Of a stretch of DNA of 64,000 nucleotides, positions 61,486 through 64,000 are shown in pieces. Each line of letters starts with the position of its first letter. The first letter of the stretch is position 1. The notes below the pieces were generated by a model. That model was not told the origin of the DNA, ran no database searches, and was given only the letters and a program-made list of their open reading frames with translations. Made by a program: the position numbers and the translations under genes. Source of the stretch: Lunularia cruciata (taxonomy: Eukaryota > Streptophyta > Marchantiopsida > Lunulariales > Lunulariaceae); the NCBI GenBank assembly GCA_948567375.1, contig OX419757.1, positions 75,151,836-75,215,835 of the forward strand, written 5' to 3'.

Positions 61486-62639
61486 ATTCCTGACTCGGAT
61501 CGATCTATCACTGTATCTCTATACATTGATGTCAGTTCGATGCATGTAAACGTGCAGCATGTCATTTAGAGAACAAATGACAAACCGGCAATGAGGCAAC
61601 TTGCGTGTAGAGAAGGCAAAGTGAGTGAGTGAGTACTAAGCCGAGACAAGACTCGCAAATCTTCAGCAGCACCAGCTTAGCTCAAACTTTCTAGTTCTCC
61701 TGCTTGTTCATCGAATTATATTCCATTCCAATCTGTTCATTCTCTGCCTAGTTTCACTTAGTCATATCAAACATCCCAAGATGTCTGGCTGCAGAAACTC
61801 TGATTGCTAATGCGGCGCTCCCTGCAACTGCAGTAGCAGGGAGTCACCATCTCACGTAGTTTGGCAGCCAGTTCTGCTCAGCTCTCGGTTTACTTTATGC
61901 TTCTCACCATATTATCTTGCGTTACCGTATTACCTGCTTCTTCCAGAAACATGTCAACAACTCCTCAACGTGATATTTATTGATCGACAGCCGCAGCTCC
62001 ATGGGCACCTTCAAGTCCGAGATTCCGGGACACTTTCGATTCCGGGATGAGGCAGTATGTTCCTCTATCCATTGCATCCGTTTCCCGAACTAGCGGAAGA
62101 GGCCGCGAGGTCTAGACATTTGACTGAACAGCTACATAACAATGTCAAATTGCCTGCTTGATTTTCATTCTCTTGTATATTATTGTTTTCGTGACTTGGA
62201 ATTATGATATAAAATATTATATAAATAAATAAATAAAATAATTTAAATTTTTTAGATTTAATTTATATATTCAACTTATAAAACATCTAGTATAATATAA
62301 TAATAACATCTTTCAATATATAAATAGCGAACTTAATTTTAAAAAATGTATATAGTCTTCAATATTTTAGAACGCCAGGTAAACTCTCATTTTCAAACCT
62401 ATTCAAGCTCACCGTACCATACTAAATTCTTGAGGTTCCTCCATGTTCAAGAGGTGAGCGTGTTTTTGAGTGTTTGGACGTGGTGCTTACCTAGCCAAAT
62501 ACTTTAGCAAATTGAAAAATTTATTAATATTAAAATGATATACTAAAACTAGCATCTTAATACTGAAATTATGATTAGATATTCATAATATTATCCATAA
62601 TATTATATCATTACAAATTACACCGACTATGAATAACGT

Positions 62640-63065
62640 CCACTTATTGCATATGAGAATATTTTCGAAATGATGGTACAAATTGCTATATTTTGCTTAG
62701 ACGATTTCTAGATAGAGTCACAAATTAAATTACCTTTTTAGATTGGAAATATTTCAAAATAATTTACAAATTGCTTAATTAGATGATTTCGAGACAGCAT
62801 CACACATTTTTCTAGATGATGACATCACTCACTGTAAAATTTGTTTTTCAAAATAATATTACAAATTAGATTCCTTACATGTCTGTTTATTTTTCTAGAT
62901 AATTACATCACTCATTACAGATAAAAGATGTCTCGAGATAATGTTACAAATTGGTTTGTTTTTCTAGATGATTTCGATACAACGTTACAAATTGATCTGT
63001 TTTCATAGATGATGCCATCACTGACCGCAGATGAAAAGATAGTGCTACAAATCAGGTTCCGTACA
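62640..63065. repeat. Degenerate tandem array of about 100-bp units
   Basis: Four or five diverged units share, in order, TTTTTCTAGATGAT, ATCACTCA, GATGTCTCGAGATA-like, GTTACAAATT and TTCCGTACA-like words. A further diverged unit lies at about 63440-63515 (GACTTCACTCACATCA, GTGTTACAAAATGAATTCCG). Period and copy number are estimates made by eye. Confidence 0.65.
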
Positions 63066-64000
63066 CGTTTTCTTGTTGGATCTGCAGAACTGGTCTTGGG
63101 TACGGAATCCAAACGACACACCTTGTAAATTATACTTTACCCTCCGAAAGTGACATTATTATGGTGAAGAACAAAAAGCGAGATGATCCGAAAGTTTTTT
63201 TCTTCGATATCAATGCATCACTAGAGAAGGTAAAAGAAAATTAACGTTGTATCGACTGCCTTCGATCTATTCAATTTCTCGACTTGTCCTATCCTTTAAA
63301 TAGAAAACACCTGCGTATGTATGAAACAATTTTTGGAGACAAATTTGAGAAACCAATTCTGGAGAGGTGAAATCACGATATGGGGTTGCTCTTCACGCTG
63401 GACAATCAATAGTTGTCGTCACTTTCTCTATTTATTCTTCTGGATGCTGGATGGTGACTTCACTCACATCACTTGAAAATATTCAAATGGTGTTACAAAA
63501 TGAATTCCGTACTTGGGGAAGGTTGTGGTGGAGGGAAATGGAGAAGTTATAAGCAAAAGAGTTTAAAAACAGTCTTGCGAAGTCCAATGTGAGCAGGCCA
63601 TCAGTCAATTAAACATGTTCACAACTGATAATTAGAGGAGAGTCCAACGGTTCTATGCGATGCTTGTCAAGAGCCGAAGCGTTTCACAGCTGGAAAAGTA
63701 GCAGGTGAACTTTTGGAGGGAGTTTACTTCGCCGTCAATTTTCATCATTTATTGCATAACTATAAGACAGTGTGAACGATGGTAGTAGTTTGGTCGGTAA
63801 GTTTACAAAAGGATAAGGTGTGTAGTGTGGTTGAATCAAGGCGTTCAGGCACACGACGAATTCACTGAGCCTGGACCGATGAGATATTGAACCTTCGAAG
63901 TTACAGGAAAGATGAGACTTGGTGATTGCGGTCAGCATAAGAAATGCGAGCTTTCGTTGGTGGAGTCGGCAGGCTATTCACAGGCTATCAACAATGTTCG

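Larger units (their letters stand above)
58971..64000. other. AT-rich intergenic DNA with tandem repeats
   Basis: No gene is recognised. The notable structures (59436-59609, 60632-60887, 61451-61485, 62640-63065) are listed separately. Confidence 0.5.

Overview
The window looks like nuclear DNA of a land plant, most probably a bryophyte and perhaps a moss. Genes are sparse and interrupted by GT-AG introns. There is a nuclear tRNA-Ala(AGC), a plastid-targeted glutamate-1-semialdehyde aminomutase, fragments of plastid genes, and AT-rich intergenic DNA full of decayed plant-type transposons. The species cannot be fixed from the sequence alone.

Layout. 1-16.2 kb is a transposon graveyard. It holds a truncated inverted copy (2799-4644) of two genes that sit intact at 37.4-39.7 kb, plastid fragments (atpH, psaB, rpoA, psaA), a non-LTR-like reverse transcriptase element (about 4.9-7.65 kb, minus) split by a solo LTR (7657-8393, TSD CTAGC), and a degraded Ty1/copia element (10193-15962, minus) with 175-bp LTRs. 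17-18.65 kb is a Helitron helicase relic. 20.6-21.8 kb and 27.07-28.68 kb are elements with terminal inverted repeats, the second a MULE relic with a nested solo LTR. 21.8-32.6 kb is otherwise AT-rich and gene-empty.

The gene-bearing part runs from about 33 to 55 kb: a secreted lipocalin with a helical insert of about 200 residues (33951-35255, +); a small GAF protein related to free methionine-(R)-sulfoxide reductase (38069-38521, +); converging on it, a five-exon gene (42724-39293, minus) for a fused EgtD-like methyltransferase plus EgtB-like sulfoxide synthase, the architecture of fungal ergothioneine synthase Egt1; tRNA-Ala(AGC) (49897-49825, minus); and three-exon plastid GSA aminomutase (54499-52596, minus). 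55-64 kb has no recognisable protein gene, but has tandem duplications, hairpins and a degenerate repeat array.

The most interesting items are: (i) the intact Egt1-type fusion gene in a plant context, next to a thiol/sulfoxide-linked GAF gene with which it was co-duplicated; (ii) the lipocalin with a large helical insertion; (iii) at least nine dispersed copies of one retroposon 3' end, two with target-site duplications, one joined to an RT element and one preceded by a tRNA-Cys-like head (a possible SINE/LINE tail-sharing pair); and (iv) a nuclear fragment of plastid rpoA, a gene lost from the plastome of many mosses.
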